Assembly (NCBI RefSeq): GCF_008830185.1 | Contig: NZ_WAGX01000003.1 | Location: forward strand, 124,001-188,000 | Source: Candidatus Galacturonatibacter soehngenii | GTDB lineage: Bacteria > Bacillota > Clostridia > Lachnospirales > Lachnospiraceae | Direction: 5' to 3' | Length of the DNA stretch: 64,000 nucleotides | Shown: positions 54,310-61,963 of the stretch, piece after piece | How positions within the stretch are numbered: position 1 is the first letter of the stretch | How the letters are laid out: every line of letters starts with the position of its first letter | Notes under the pieces: model-generated | What the model was told of the DNA's origin: nothing | The model's input: the letters and a program-made list of their open reading frames with translations, nothing else | The model's database searches: none | Position numbers and translations under genes: made by a program

Positions 54310-54349
54310 AAGCGATCTACATAGATAATGTATCATATGTAGATCGCTT
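54310..54349. terminator. Bidirectional terminator after scrK
   Basis: Perfect 13-bp stem AAGCGATCTACAT / ATGTAGATCGCTT; shared by the convergent BIG2 gene whose stop is at 54355. Confidence 0.85.
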
Positions 54350-54354
54350 CTTAA

Positions 54355-55107
54355 TTATCTTTTAAACCAGTAATAAAAACTATCTGTCTTTAATAAAACA
54401 CTGTCAGCTTTGGTTAAATCAAATCCTTTTTTCTTGATTTGTTTACCTGAGAATTCAATGGTTACAGATTTTTTGTTGTTATAAGAAATATTTGTTGGAA
54501 GTCCCTTTTTAATTGTACCTTCAGCAAGTGGTATATCATTATATGCAACAGGTGAAGTATACACTCGAGCAGTTAGAGACATTTTTAACTGGTCTTTCTT
54601 TTTAAGATTAGTAATTTTAGTTATTTTCTTTTTGTTACTTGACTTATTTACAAAGTCAGCTTTACAATATAATTTTCCATTCTTGTAATAAACGCTATAT
54701 GGGTAAAAATCTGTAATTCCATTTTTTACATCTTTAATTTGTACTCTTTCACCTTTAAGTTCATTAGCGATAACAGAAACCTTACATTTTAAAGTTTTCT
54801 TTCCAACCTTTGCACTTATTGTAGCGGTACCTTTTCCGACAGCTGTAACCTTGCCATCTTTAACAGTTGCAACTTTACTCTTACTTGTTGACCATTTAAC
54901 CTTATTCTTTCCTTTGTTTGAAACAGTAAGTTTCAAGGTTTGGCCAGTTAGTAAAGTAGCTGAATTCTTGCTAAGCTTTGCACTTGCAGCTTCAACGGTA
55001 ACTACATTAGTAGATGTTGCTAGAGGTAAAACTGCTGGTACGGTTAATGCTAAGGTCATACTAAGAGCGAAAGCAGTAGCCACTTTTTTGAGTGAAAATT
55101 TAATCAT
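54355..55107 (-). CDS. Secreted BIG2 Ig-like protein, paralogue 2
   Basis: 250 residues. Signal peptide (VPAVLPLATSTNVVTVEAAS, cleaved near 41), BIG2 domain (KLTVSNKGKNKVKWSTSKSK, KVATVKDGKVTAVGKGTATI) and the C-terminal domain YSVYYKNGKLYCKADFVNKS. It shares the leader AATCATAACTCAATCCCC (plus-strand view) with the gene at 55319, so both coding and upstream sequence were duplicated. GGGGATTGAG lies before the ATG. Confidence 0.8.
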   Translation of the reverse strand: MIKFSLKKVATAFALSMTLALTVPAVLPLATSTNVVTVEAASAKLSKNSATLLTGQTLKLTVSNKGKNKVKWSTSKSKVATVKDGKVTAVGKGTATISAKVGKKTLKCKVSVIANELKGERVQIKDVKNGITDFYPYSVYYKNGKLYCKADFVNKSSNKKKITKITNLKKKDQLKMSLTARVYTSPVAYNDIPLAEGTIKKGLPTNISYNNKKSVTIEFSGKQIKKKGFDLTKADSVLLKTDSFYYWFKR

Positions 55108-55273
55108 AACTCAATCCCCTTTTTTAAAATTAATTGAGACATAGTCCCTTTGATTAGTCTACCATAATATTCCAGATGGGACAATAGTACTTTTATAATA
55201 GAAAAGCTTACGATTTTATATTGTAAAAGCTTACGAATTTATAAAATAGAATTAATATGTCATAAAGAGATAG

Positions 55274-55307
55274 AAAAAGCCATAGAATTTTGTTCTACGG
55301 CTTTTTT
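55274..55307 (-). terminator. Terminator of BIG2 paralogue 3
   Basis: AAAAAGCC-A-TAGAA / TTCTA-C-GGCTTTTT stem with one mismatch and T runs on both strands. The 100 bp left of it contain a 12-bp direct repeat (AAAAGCTTACGA, twice). Confidence 0.75.
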
Positions 55308-55318
55308 GTGTTTCATTA

Positions 55319-56077
55319 TTATTGAAAATAAAATATTTTTGTATCAAATTCGATATCGTGTAGGTCGAAAGTGGATAAATCGTATCCTTTTTTCTTGATT
55401 TGATTACCCGAAAACTCAATGGTAAACGTTTTTGTTTTTTTATTTTTAATATTAGTTGGGAAGTCAGCTTTTACTTTCCCCTGAGCTAATGTAACTGTAG
55501 TCAATTTTGGATTAAAAAGAGAGGCAAGCTGATAGGCCTTTAGGGTTGTTTTTAATTTTTTTGGTGTATTTCCTCTTTGATCTCCAAAAAATTTAATGGT
55601 TGATCCCGTATAATTGATAACAGATGTCTTACAGTAAAGTTTGCCGTTTTTGTAATACACACTGGATGGAACAAAATATACTTTTCCTTGTTTGAAATAG
55701 TTAGAAAGTAGTTTTATATTCAGAGAAAAATTATTGCTTTTTACAGTGATCTTACATTTTAATTTCTTATTACCAACGGTTGCTGTAATGGTAGCCTTTC
55801 CTTTTCCCGTGGCAGTAATTGAACCATTTTTAACCGTTGCTACTTTTGGATTACTAGTACTCCATTTTACAGATTTTTTTCCTTTGTTTGATACACTTAA
55901 CTTTAATGTTTGGCCTGCAAGCAGGGTAGCTGATTTTTTATTAAGCTTTGCAGATGCAGCTTCAACAGTAACAATGTTATTTACGCTTGTTAAAGGTAAC
56001 GTAGATGGTATGGCTATGGCAATTGATAAACTTAATGCCATGGCAGTGATTAGTTTTTTCATTGAAATTTTAATCAT
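55319..56077 (-). CDS. Secreted BIG2 Ig-like protein, paralogue 3
   Basis: 252 residues, same build as the other two: signal peptide to about 41, BIG2 domain (KLSVSNKGKKSVKWSTSNPK, KVATVKNGSITATGKGKATI), and the C-terminal domain (VPSSVYYKNGKLYCKTSVIN... TFTIEFSGNQIKKKGYDLST). The ending FSGxQIKKKGxDL is shared with paralogue 2, and FSGKDVLVKNFDLTS in paralogue 1 corresponds to it. It is tandem with 54355 but has its own terminator. Confidence 0.8.
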   Translation of the reverse strand: MIKISMKKLITAMALSLSIAIAIPSTLPLTSVNNIVTVEAASAKLNKKSATLLAGQTLKLSVSNKGKKSVKWSTSNPKVATVKNGSITATGKGKATITATVGNKKLKCKITVKSNNFSLNIKLLSNYFKQGKVYFVPSSVYYKNGKLYCKTSVINYTGSTIKFFGDQRGNTPKKLKTTLKAYQLASLFNPKLTTVTLAQGKVKADFPTNIKNKKTKTFTIEFSGNQIKKKGYDLSTFDLHDIEFDTKIFYFQ

Positions 56078-56252
56078 AACTCAAATCCCCTTTTTTAAAA
56101 TTATAATTGATAATAAAAAGCCTACCATAAATTGTTAAAAATAACAACCTTGAAGCTAATTTCAAAGGGAGTATAAAAGTTAATCGCTAGACATTTTAAA
56201 ACAGGTGAATTATAATGAAAAAGATGTATTTGAAAAAGGAGGTATCGTTGTT

Positions 56253-57101
56253 GTGAGTCATGCAGATTATTTATTTATAAATATGTGTAAAGATATATTG
56301 GAAAACGGTGTTAGTACCGAAGGGGAAAAGGTTCGTCCAAAATGGGAGGACGGAACAAGTGCTTATACCATTAAAAGGTTTGGAGTAGTAAATCGTTACG
56401 ATTTATCAAAAGAATTTCCAGCATTGACCTTAAGAAAAACGGCGATTAAAAGTTGTACCGATGAGATGCTTTGGATTTGGCAGAAAAAATCAAACAATAT
56501 AAATGAATTAAATAGTCATATATGGGATAGTTGGGCAGATGAGAATGGTTCAATAGGTAAGGCATATGGTTATCAGCTTGGGGTAAAGCATCGCTATAAA
56601 GAAGGGTTAATGGATCAGGTTGACCGCGTGATTTATGATTTGAAAAATAATCCATATAGTAGGAGGATTATGACTAACATTTATGTTCATGAAGATTTAC
56701 ATGAAATGAATTTATATCCATGTGCCTATAGTGTTACTTTTAATACCACAAAAGAAGCAGGAAGTGATAAACTAAAACTAAATGCTGTTTTGCATCAAAG
56801 ATCGCAAGATGTTTTAGCTGCAAACAATTGGAATGTATGCCAATATGCGGTTTTGTTACATATGCTTGCGCAGGTATGTGACATGCAGGTAGGAGAACTT
56901 TTACATGTTATTGCAGATGCACATATATATGACAGACATATACCAATTATTAAGGAGTTGATTTCACGTCCAGTTTATGAGGCACCAAGCTTTTGGCTCA
57001 ATCCAGAAATCAAAAACTTTTATGATTTTACAGTGGAGGATGTTAGATTGGATCACTATATAACAGGTCCACAAGTAAAAAACATACCAATTGCAGTGTA
57101 A
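56253..57101 (+). CDS. thyA: Thymidylate synthase
   Basis: 282 residues from the GTG at 56253, which has AAAGGAGG about ten bases upstream; the ORF is open to a GTG at 56205, but the family begins at ADYLFINMCKDIL as here. The catalytic Cys157 is in LYPCAYSVTFN. LHQRSQDVLAANNWNVCQYA and HVIADAHIYDRHIP are conserved nucleotide/folate sites. It makes dTMP from dUMP with methylene-THF. folA follows at 15 bp so dihydrofolate is recycled. Confidence 0.95.
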   Translation: MSHADYLFINMCKDILENGVSTEGEKVRPKWEDGTSAYTIKRFGVVNRYDLSKEFPALTLRKTAIKSCTDEMLWIWQKKSNNINELNSHIWDSWADENGSIGKAYGYQLGVKHRYKEGLMDQVDRVIYDLKNNPYSRRIMTNIYVHEDLHEMNLYPCAYSVTFNTTKEAGSDKLKLNAVLHQRSQDVLAANNWNVCQYAVLLHMLAQVCDMQVGELLHVIADAHIYDRHIPIIKELISRPVYEAPSFWLNPEIKNFYDFTVEDVRLDHYITGPQVKNIPIAV

Positions 57102-57116
57102 GAAAGGAGCAAAACA

Positions 57117-57608
57117 ATGAACTTAATTGTAGCAGTGGATAAGAATTGGGCAATCGGGAACAAGCAAGAGCTCTTGGTTCGCATTCCAAATGACCATAAA
57201 ATGTTTCGAGAAGAAACAACAGGAAAAGTAGTTGTACTAGGAAGAAAGACTTTGGAGACCTTTCCCAACAAGCTTCCTTTAAAAAATCGAACGAATATAA
57301 TATTATCGACAAATAAAGAATATAAAGTAAAGGATGCAATTGTAGTGCATTCAATTGAAGAGCTACTTGTACAATTAGAACAGTACAATACAAAAGATGT
57401 CTATATCATTGGAGGGGGAAGTATTTATAAAGAGCTTCTTCCTTACTGTGACGTAGCGCACGTGACAAAGATTGAACATGCATATGAGGCAGATGCATAT
57501 TTTCCTAATTTAGATGAAGATAAAGAATGGGAAATCACAGCGGAAAGTGAAGAACTAACATATTTTGATTTGGAATATAGATTTGTGAAATATGAAAGAA
57601 AAAGATAA
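57117..57608 (+). CDS. folA: Dihydrofolate reductase
   Basis: 163 residues. MNLIVAVDKNWAIGNKQELL, the acidic active site residue is in RIPNDHKMFRE, VVVLGRKTLETFP and DVYIIGGGSIYKELLP are standard. It regenerates tetrahydrofolate after the ThyA reaction. AAGAAAGGAGCAAAAC precedes the ATG. Confidence 0.95.
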   Translation: MNLIVAVDKNWAIGNKQELLVRIPNDHKMFREETTGKVVVLGRKTLETFPNKLPLKNRTNIILSTNKEYKVKDAIVVHSIEELLVQLEQYNTKDVYIIGGGSIYKELLPYCDVAHVTKIEHAYEADAYFPNLDEDKEWEITAESEELTYFDLEYRFVKYERKR

Positions 57609-57719
57609 TTGAAACAATGATTGACATCATAAAGAAAAAGTATAATAATTAAATATATATTTTTGGAAAAAGCTTAATTTAGTGGCTTTACAGTTTAGAT
57701 AACGGAAGGAAGTAACATC

Positions 57720-58790
57720 ATGTTGGATATCAAATTTGAAAAAACAAAAAATCCGAAGCCAATTCCAGATGAAAATAATCCATTGGCATTTGGAACAATA
57801 TTTACTGACCATATGTTCATTATGGATTATGAAACGAAAAAAGGCTGGCATAATGCAAGGGTAACTGAATATGCACCTCTTACACTTGATCCATCTGCAA
57901 TGGTATTTCATTATGGGCAGGAAATGTTTGAAGGGTTAAAGGCATATAAAGCAGAGGATGGCAAGATACTATTGTTTCGCCCTGACAAAAATATTGAAAG
58001 AGCCAATAACACAAATAAAAGAATTTGCATACCACAGATTCCGAAAGAGGATTTTTTGCAGGCTATTAAAGCCGTTGTTGCTGCTGATAAAGGCTGGATT
58101 CCAACAAAACCAGGAACCTCTCTTTATATTAGACCGTTTGTGATTGCAACAGATCCTTATCTTGGAGTAAGGCCATCGGATACTTATAAATTTATTATTA
58201 TTTTATCACCAGTTGGTCCATATTATCCAGAAGGGCTAAACCCTGTTAAAATTTGGATTGAAGACGAATATGTAAGAGCGGTGAAGGGCGGAATTGGAGA
58301 GGCAAAAACAGGTGGCAATTATGTAGCAAGCCTCGCATCTCAGGTTAAGGCTCACGACGCAGGGTATTCACAAGTACTTTGGTTAGATGGAGTGGAGCGT
58401 AAGTACATTGAAGAAGTTGGAGCAATGAATATATTCTTTAAAATAGATGGAACTGTTGTAACCCCAATGTTAAATGGAAGCATCTTGCCAGGTGTTACAA
58501 GAGATTCTTGTATTGCTCTTTGTAAGAACTGGGGATTACCAGTAGAAGAGCGAAAAATTTCGATTGACGAAATCTATGAAGCAGCCCAAAAAGGTACACT
58601 AGAAGAAGTATGGGGAACTGGAACGGCAGCAGTAATTTCACCAGTAGGACAACTTAGATGGAAAGATCATATCATGCAGATTAATGATGGCGGTATCGGA
58701 GAATTAAGTCAGAAATTATATGATACTGTAACGGGTATTCAACTTGGTAAAATTAAAGATTCACTAAACTGGATTGAAGAAGTAGAATAG
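57720..58790 (+). CDS. ilvE: Branched-chain amino acid aminotransferase
   Basis: 356 residues, class IV (D-amino-acid-type fold) long form. The PLP lysine is within GEAKTGGNYVASL (about Lys195). YGQEMFEGLKAYK, RPDKNIERANNTNKR and EVGAMNIFF are BCAT motifs. It transfers amino groups between Leu/Ile/Val and 2-oxoglutarate. GGAAGGAAG precedes the ATG. It is a single gene between terminator-like structures. Confidence 0.95.
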   Translation: MLDIKFEKTKNPKPIPDENNPLAFGTIFTDHMFIMDYETKKGWHNARVTEYAPLTLDPSAMVFHYGQEMFEGLKAYKAEDGKILLFRPDKNIERANNTNKRICIPQIPKEDFLQAIKAVVAADKGWIPTKPGTSLYIRPFVIATDPYLGVRPSDTYKFIIILSPVGPYYPEGLNPVKIWIEDEYVRAVKGGIGEAKTGGNYVASLASQVKAHDAGYSQVLWLDGVERKYIEEVGAMNIFFKIDGTVVTPMLNGSILPGVTRDSCIALCKNWGLPVEERKISIDEIYEAAQKGTLEEVWGTGTAAVISPVGQLRWKDHIMQINDGGIGELSQKLYDTVTGIQLGKIKDSLNWIEEVE

Positions 58791-58793
58791 ATT

Positions 58794-58840
58794 AAAAAGT
58801 TCGTAATAGGGGTTTATTACCTTTCTATTACGAACTTTTT
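58794..58840 (+). terminator. Terminator of ilvE
   Basis: 16-bp perfect stem AAAAAGTTCGTAATAG / CTATTACGAACTTTTT followed by T. Confidence 0.9.
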
Positions 58841-58954
58841 TAATCTTAAAGAATTCGTAATAGAATCCTAGTTTGCTTTTAAAATATTTTTCACAAATCT
58901 ATGCTAAACTTCTAGAGATGTGAAAAATTGTTTTAGTAGGTTAGAGGTGTTATT

Positions 58955-59149
58955 ATGAAAAAAAATGAATTTGGAGAAGTTGAAAATCCAAAGAACAAGG
59001 TAAATGTATTAATTCTAGTGATTGCGATTTTTGCAGTTATTATTACAGGTGTTATTTATGCCATTAAGTTAAATGAACAGTCAGAAAAAATGAGCGCTGT
59101 GAATAAAACTGAAATTGAGTATTATCAAAATCAGCAAGGTTACATATAA
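58955..59149 (+). CDS. Small single-pass membrane protein (64 aa)
   Basis: A polar, charged N-terminus is followed by one helix (VNVLILVIAIFAVIITGVIY, about 18-37) and a polar tail. AGAGGTG precedes the ATG. The SleC-like gene begins 34 bp downstream, so the two may be cotranscribed. No known family is recognised. Confidence 0.6.
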   Translation: MKKNEFGEVENPKNKVNVLILVIAIFAVIITGVIYAIKLNEQSEKMSAVNKTEIEYYQNQQGYI

Positions 59150-59183
59150 TAGTACTAAATATCATCTTGACAATGGAGAAACC

Positions 59184-60449
59184 ATGCTTTCGAAATCTTT
59201 AAAAATTGCACAAGATAACGCTGTGGATCAAGGAACATTACGAGTTGATGTAACGACCCAGAACAGTTTAAGACCAATTAGAGATGCGCGCATTAAGATA
59301 TCCTATACGGGCGGACCGGGTGATACAATCGAAGAGCTAACAACAAATGAATCGGGTCAAAGTGAAACAATTACATTAGGAACTCCTCCGCTTGAATATA
59401 GCCTTGCTCCATCAGAGGTTCAGCCGTATTCAGAATATACACTACAGGTAGAGGCAGAAGGGTTTGAACCGATTGTAGTATCTGGTTCACAAATTCTTCC
59501 AGCTGTGCATGCAGTGCAAGAAATTAAATTAAAGCCATTGGAACCGAATATGGTTGAAGATAATGTGGTAATTCCAGCACATACTCTATATGCAGAATAT
59601 CCGCCCAAAATTGCAGAGGCAGAAATCAAACCAGTTAGTGAAAGCGGAGAGATTGTATTAAGTAGAGTTGTAGTCCCCGAATTTATTGTAGTTCATGACG
59701 GAGTACCGACTGATACGACAGCTCAAAATTACTACGTAAGATATAAGGATTACATTAAAAATGTTGCTAGTAGTGAAATCTATGCAACATGGCCAACCGC
59801 CACTATTCAGGCAAATGTTTTGGCAATTATGTCTTTTACATTAAATCGTGTTTTTACCGAATGGTATCGAAACAAAGGTTTTAATTTTACAATAACTTCT
59901 TCCACCGCCTTCGATCATAAATGGATGTATGGAAGAAACATATTTACGGAAATATCAACCATAGTAGACAGTTTGTTTACCAGCTACTTATCAAGGCCAA
60001 ATGTTAAACAGCCGATTCTAACTCAATATTGTGACGGAAATCGTGTTACGTGTCCTAGATGGCTTTCGCAATGGGGATCTAAGACATTAGGTGACCAAGG
60101 ATATACCCCGATTGAGATACTACGCTATTATTATGGTGATAATATGTTTATTAACAATGCAGAAGAAGTATCAGGTGTTCCAGCTTCTTGGCCAGGATCT
60201 AATCTACAAGTAGGCTCCAGTGGTGAAAGTGTCAGACAAATGCAAGAGCAGCTCAATACCATATCTAATAATTACCCAGCGATTCCCAAAGTAGCGGTGG
60301 ATGGAATTTTTGGACCAGGAACAGAGGCGGCAGTTAAGACCTTCCAGTCAGTATTTGATCTTCCAGCCAATGGCGTTGTAGATTATCCAACCTGGTATAA
60401 GATATCTGAAATCTATGTAGGTGTTTCAAGAATTGCAGAACTAGTATAA
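59184..60449 (+). CDS. SleC-like spore cortex-lytic / peptidoglycan-binding protein
   Basis: 421 residues from the ATG at 59184 (GGAGAAACC upstream); the frame is open to 59115, but the first part overlaps the small membrane gene. An N-terminal carboxypeptidase-regulatory-like beta domain (LRPIRDARIKISYTG) is followed by a SpoIID-like catalytic-type region (NYYVRYKDYIKNVASSEIYA, LSQWGSKTLGDQGYTPIEIL) and a C-terminal PG_binding_1 domain (VRQMQEQLNTI, VDGIFGPGTEAAVKTFQ). This order matches SleC of Clostridium difficile and perfringens, a cortex-lytic transglycosylase activated during germination. No signal peptide is visible. Confidence 0.8.
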   Translation: MLSKSLKIAQDNAVDQGTLRVDVTTQNSLRPIRDARIKISYTGGPGDTIEELTTNESGQSETITLGTPPLEYSLAPSEVQPYSEYTLQVEAEGFEPIVVSGSQILPAVHAVQEIKLKPLEPNMVEDNVVIPAHTLYAEYPPKIAEAEIKPVSESGEIVLSRVVVPEFIVVHDGVPTDTTAQNYYVRYKDYIKNVASSEIYATWPTATIQANVLAIMSFTLNRVFTEWYRNKGFNFTITSSTAFDHKWMYGRNIFTEISTIVDSLFTSYLSRPNVKQPILTQYCDGNRVTCPRWLSQWGSKTLGDQGYTPIEILRYYYGDNMFINNAEEVSGVPASWPGSNLQVGSSGESVRQMQEQLNTISNNYPAIPKVAVDGIFGPGTEAAVKTFQSVFDLPANGVVDYPTWYKISEIYVGVSRIAELV

Positions 60450-60501
60450 ATGGTATAAAATTGCATTCTAAAACTGGCAAAAACAAATAATATAAGGATT
60501 C

Positions 60502-60550
60502 TTTTAGTGCGTTTTGTAGAGAAAATACTTTTTTACAAAGCGTACTAAAA
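60502..60550 (+). terminator. Terminator of the SleC-like gene
   Basis: 17-bp stem TTTTAGTGCGTTTTGTA / TACAAAGCGTACTAAAA with two G-U pairs. Confidence 0.8.
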
Positions 60551-60883
60551 TAAAATATAAATATTTTCAAAAAAAGGTTGAAAAATGTTTCTTAATGTGT
60601 TAAACTTTTAAAAATTTGAGCTTTTGCAAACTAGAAAAGTTCAGCAAAATCAAGAATTGGCGTTATTTAATCAGTGATAACGCTACTAAGGTGTAATCCC
60701 TTGCATTATCAGTGAATCATAGCGTAATTGCATTGGTTTGCCATAAGAAAGTAATAGTATAAACAGCGTAAATATAAAAAAGAAATGCGTAAAGTAATAC
60801 GGTATTTTTTTTTTGTATAAATGCATAATATGCAGTAAAATGTATAAATATGCTCGCAAAAAGAAAGGAATAAGGTGGCATAA
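60551..60883 (+). promoter_or_regulatory. carAB leader with candidate ArgR boxes
   Basis: A 333-bp noncoding region. A small stem GCGTTAT / ATAACGC lies near 60660-60683, with the word TATCAGTGA repeated nearby. A run of T at about 60805-60814 follows a weak AATAC-G-GTATT dyad. TGTATAAATGCATAATAT (60814-60831) and ATGTATAAATATGC (60840-60853) look like ARG boxes, the sites of the ArgR repressor, which would suit carbamoyl-phosphate synthase. No perfect -35/-10 pair was found. Confidence 0.35.
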
Positions 60884-61963
60884 ATGAAAGCTTTTCTAAT
60901 ACTAGAAGACAAAACCGTGTTTGAGGGACAGTCTATTGGGGCTACAAAAGAGGTAATTAGTGAGATTGTTTTCAACACATCTATGACAGGATATTTAGAA
61001 GTGTTAACAGACCCATCCTACGCAGGACAAGCAGTGGTTATGACGTATCCTTTGATTGGAAATTATGGAATTTGTCGTGAGGATATGGAGTCCAAAAAGG
61101 CTTGGCCAGATGGATATATTGTTAGAGAGCTATCCAGATTACCAAGTAATTTTAGAAGTGAAGATAGTATCCAAAATTTCTTGATGGAACAAGATATTCC
61201 AGGGATTGCAGGGATAGATACAAGAGCCCTTACTAAAATTCTTCGTGAAAAGGGTACGATGAATGGCTGCATTACCACCAATGAAAACTATGACATCGAT
61301 AGCATAGTAAAAAAATTAAAAGAATATAAAACTGGAAAAGTAGTTGAAAAGGTTAGTTGTGAAGAAACATATATATTACCTGGTAAAGGTAAAAAAATAG
61401 CCTTACTTGATTTAGGGGCGAAAAATAATATTGCCAAATCTTTAAATAGCAGAGGATGTGAAGTTACAGTATATCCTGCACTTACGAAAGCCTCTGAAAT
61501 TATCAAAGCAAATCCAGACGGTATTATGCTTTCTAATGGACCAGGGGATCCTAAGGACTGTGAAAGTATCATAAATGAAATCAAAGAATTATATCACACA
61601 GATATTCCAATTTTTGCAATCTGTTTAGGACATCAGCTCATGGCTCTTGCAACAGGCGGCGACACACATAAAATGAAATATGGACATAGAGGTGGGAATC
61701 ATCCAGTGAAAGACTTAAGTACTGGAAGAGTTTATATTTCGTCACAAAATCATGGATATGTAGTAGATGTAGATAAGATGCCAGAAGGTGTGGCAAATGT
61801 AAGTTTTATCAATGTAAATGACGAGACAGTAGAAGGGCTTGATTATATTAATAAAAATATTTTTACAGTACAGTTTCATCCAGAAGCATGCCCTGGTCCA
61901 CAGGATTCTTCGTTTTTGTTTGATAAGTTTATAAAGATGATGGAGGGAAAGAAAGATGCCTAA
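60884..61963 (+). CDS. carA: Carbamoyl-phosphate synthase small subunit
   Basis: 359 residues. The N-terminal CPSase domain ([20 protein letters not shown]) is followed by a class I glutamine amidotransferase with Cys247 in [10 protein letters not shown] and His in [13 protein letters not shown]. It supplies ammonia to CarB for carbamoyl phosphate in arginine and pyrimidine synthesis. AAGGTGGCATAA precedes the ATG. carB overlaps its last 8 bases. Confidence 0.96.
   Translation: MKAFLILEDKTVFEGQSIGATKEVISEIVFNTSMTGYLEVLTDPSYAGQAVVMTYPLIGNYGICREDMESKKAWPDGYIVRELSRLPSNFRSEDSIQNFLMEQDIPGIAGIDTRALTKILREKGTMNGCITTNENYDIDSIVKKLKEYKTGKVVEKVSCEETYILPGKGKKIALLDLGAKNNIAKSLNSRGCEVTVYPALTKASEIIKANPDGIMLSNGPGDPKDCESIINEIKELYHTDIPIFAICLGHQLMALATGGDTHKMKYGHRGGNHPVKDLSTGRVYISSQNHGYVVDVDKMPEGVANVSFINVNDETVEGLDYINKNIFTVQFHPEACPGPQDSSFLFDKFIKMMEGKKDA

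Noticed and set aside
55734-56138. 134-codon plus-strand ORF over BIG2 paralogue 3
   Set aside because: Antisense to a gene with clear signal peptide and BIG2 domain; a matching shadow also appears over paralogue 2, so it merely reflects the duplicated sequence.
60709-60978. Minus-strand ORF across the carA start and leader
   Set aside because: It covers the carA start codon, is Phe/Tyr/Ile-rich as expected of reverse-complemented A+T-rich DNA, and has no ribosome site.
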